A program made the translations under genes and the position numbers. A stretch of DNA of 64,000 nt from positions 1 through 64,000 of the forward strand of contig CBDUZZ010000004.1 in NCBI GenBank assembly GCA_965371855.1, written 5' to 3'. Below the pieces are notes generated by a model. The model was not told where the DNA came from. It saw only the letters and a list, made by a program, of their open reading frames with translations, and ran no database searches. Numbering within the stretch: position 1 is the stretch's first letter; the number at the start of each line of letters is the position of its first letter. This DNA is from JAADEM01 sp965371855. GTDB lineage: Bacteria > Bacteroidota > Bacteroidia > Bacteroidales > Marinilabiliaceae. Of the stretch, positions 63,531 through 64,000 are shown one piece after another.

Positions 63531-63602
63531 TGAGGTGAATTTTTGGCTATTGAAAAAAGTCAGGGCTTCACTTCGAGTGAAACACTGACTGTTAGAAGTT
63601 CC

Positions 63603-63623
63603 TTACTCCTTACTCCTTACTCC
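63603..63623. repeat. TTACTCC direct repeat, three copies
   Basis: Three tandem TTACTCC units (63603, 63610, 63617). They encode the final GVRSKE residues and stop codon of the GAF gene on the minus strand, so repeat slippage could shift the end of that protein. Confidence 0.85.
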
Positions 63624-64000
63624 TTTATCTCCATCAACAACAAAAGCCATATAATCAGCAATAATTTTAATCAAGTTCAGATGATATTCATTATATGCAT
63701 CTTTGACAGGACTTTGAACTGTTAATATCCCAATAACATTGCCTGAGATTTTTAACGGCACAAAAATCACTGAACGAGGGTTCATATCCCCTGATACCGG
63801 CCTCAATTCTTTTACATAATTATGATACTCATTTTTGATATCTTTCGTGAATATCTCCTGGTCGTTTAAAAGACAGTGTATTGAAAGTCGCTCTGTATCG
63901 TCTAACGGAAATTTGATAAACGGAACCCTCTCTTTATCAATAATTACATTCTGAAAATCAAGCTCACTGGTTTTTTTATTTAATATTCCTAATCCAAACA
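63603..64000 (-). CDS. GAF-domain protein, 5' end beyond the window
   Basis: An open frame enters from the right edge and ends at TAA 63603. The 131 or so visible residues include LRPVSGDMNPRSVIFVPLKI, then SGNVIGILTVQSP and YHLNLIKIIADYMAFVVDGD, the end of a GAF domain. Preceding sequence (LSIHCLLNDQEIFTKDIKNEY) fits an earlier GAF part. Whether a kinase, cyclase or other output lies upstream cannot be seen; the C-terminus has none. The last codons fall within a TTACTCC triple repeat. Confidence 0.7.
   Translation of the reverse strand, partial: FGLGILNKKTSELDFQNVIIDKERVPFIKFPLDDTERLSIHCLLNDQEIFTKDIKNEYHNYVKELRPVSGDMNPRSVIFVPLKISGNVIGILTVQSPVKDAYNEYHLNLIKIIADYMAFVVDGDKGVRSKE

Overview
This window is a chromosomal segment of a low-GC member of the Bacteroidota, most likely an environmental or gut-type Bacteroidales/Marinilabiliales. 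The signs are: TAnnTTTG-type -7 boxes with few Shine-Dalgarno sites; an atp operon that encodes B-E-F-H-A-G but not the beta and epsilon subunits; a long-form IspG with a large insert; GldA; a PorZ-like type IX secretion protein and type IX C-terminal sorting domains; and the gene order rplU-rpmA-serS-DUF4286-ruvC. Most of the window is core chromosome. No tRNA, rRNA, CRISPR array, transposase or integrase was seen.

Layout. 0.2-3.0 kb: an accessory three-gene cassette on the minus strand, encoding a PD-(D/E)xK nuclease-like protein (sce7726 type), a beta-protein-like protein (sce7725 type) and a zinc-ribbon/RES-domain protein. It looks like an anti-phage or toxin module and is the best candidate for a poorly described system. 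3.4-10.4 kb: dnaE, trxA, a MORN-repeat lipoprotein, a nucleoside transporter and a bifunctional nuclease. 10.6-15.2 kb: rplU, rpmA, serS, DUF4286, ruvC, an HIT protein and greA. 15.3-21.7 kb: a Rieske-fold lipoprotein that has lost both His ligands, then the FoF1 ATP synthase operon with a bactofilin at its head.

21.8-36.8 kb: an adenylate cyclase-HD fusion, a universal stress protein, rdgB, porZ, a large membrane-anchored propeller protein, an oxidoreductase, an endonuclease/exonuclease/phosphatase lipoprotein, DUF2797, a U32 peptidase-family protein and a protease-fold/TPR protein whose catalytic triad is gone. 36.8-46.9 kb: metabolism, with a threonine dehydratase-like enzyme, a membrane pyrophosphatase, a GH109 enzyme, ribF, and three genes of the homocysteine/methionine pathway (ahcY, hom, metY).

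46.9-50.2 kb: an unannotated 39-residue membrane-peptide gene with its own terminator, a decayed GH130 phosphorylase pseudogene, and an intact MFS transporter plus GH130 pair. Together these look like an eroding manno-oligosaccharide locus. 50.3-62.3 kb: a Na/Pi cotransporter, a PAP2-like protein, rpoN, asnS, a secreted protein, ispG overlapping a sensor kinase, gldA and a zinc metallopeptidase. 62.3-64 kb: gene debris, a HigBA toxin-antitoxin pair, a cluster of REP-like palindromes, and the 3' part of a GAF-domain gene that continues past the window edge.

The genes cover energy coupling (ATP synthase and pyrophosphatase on the same membrane gradient), homocysteine supply and SAM-cycle recycling (hom, metY, ahcY), and type IX secretion/gliding functions. 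The accessory content is confined to the two ends and to the 47-48 kb patch.
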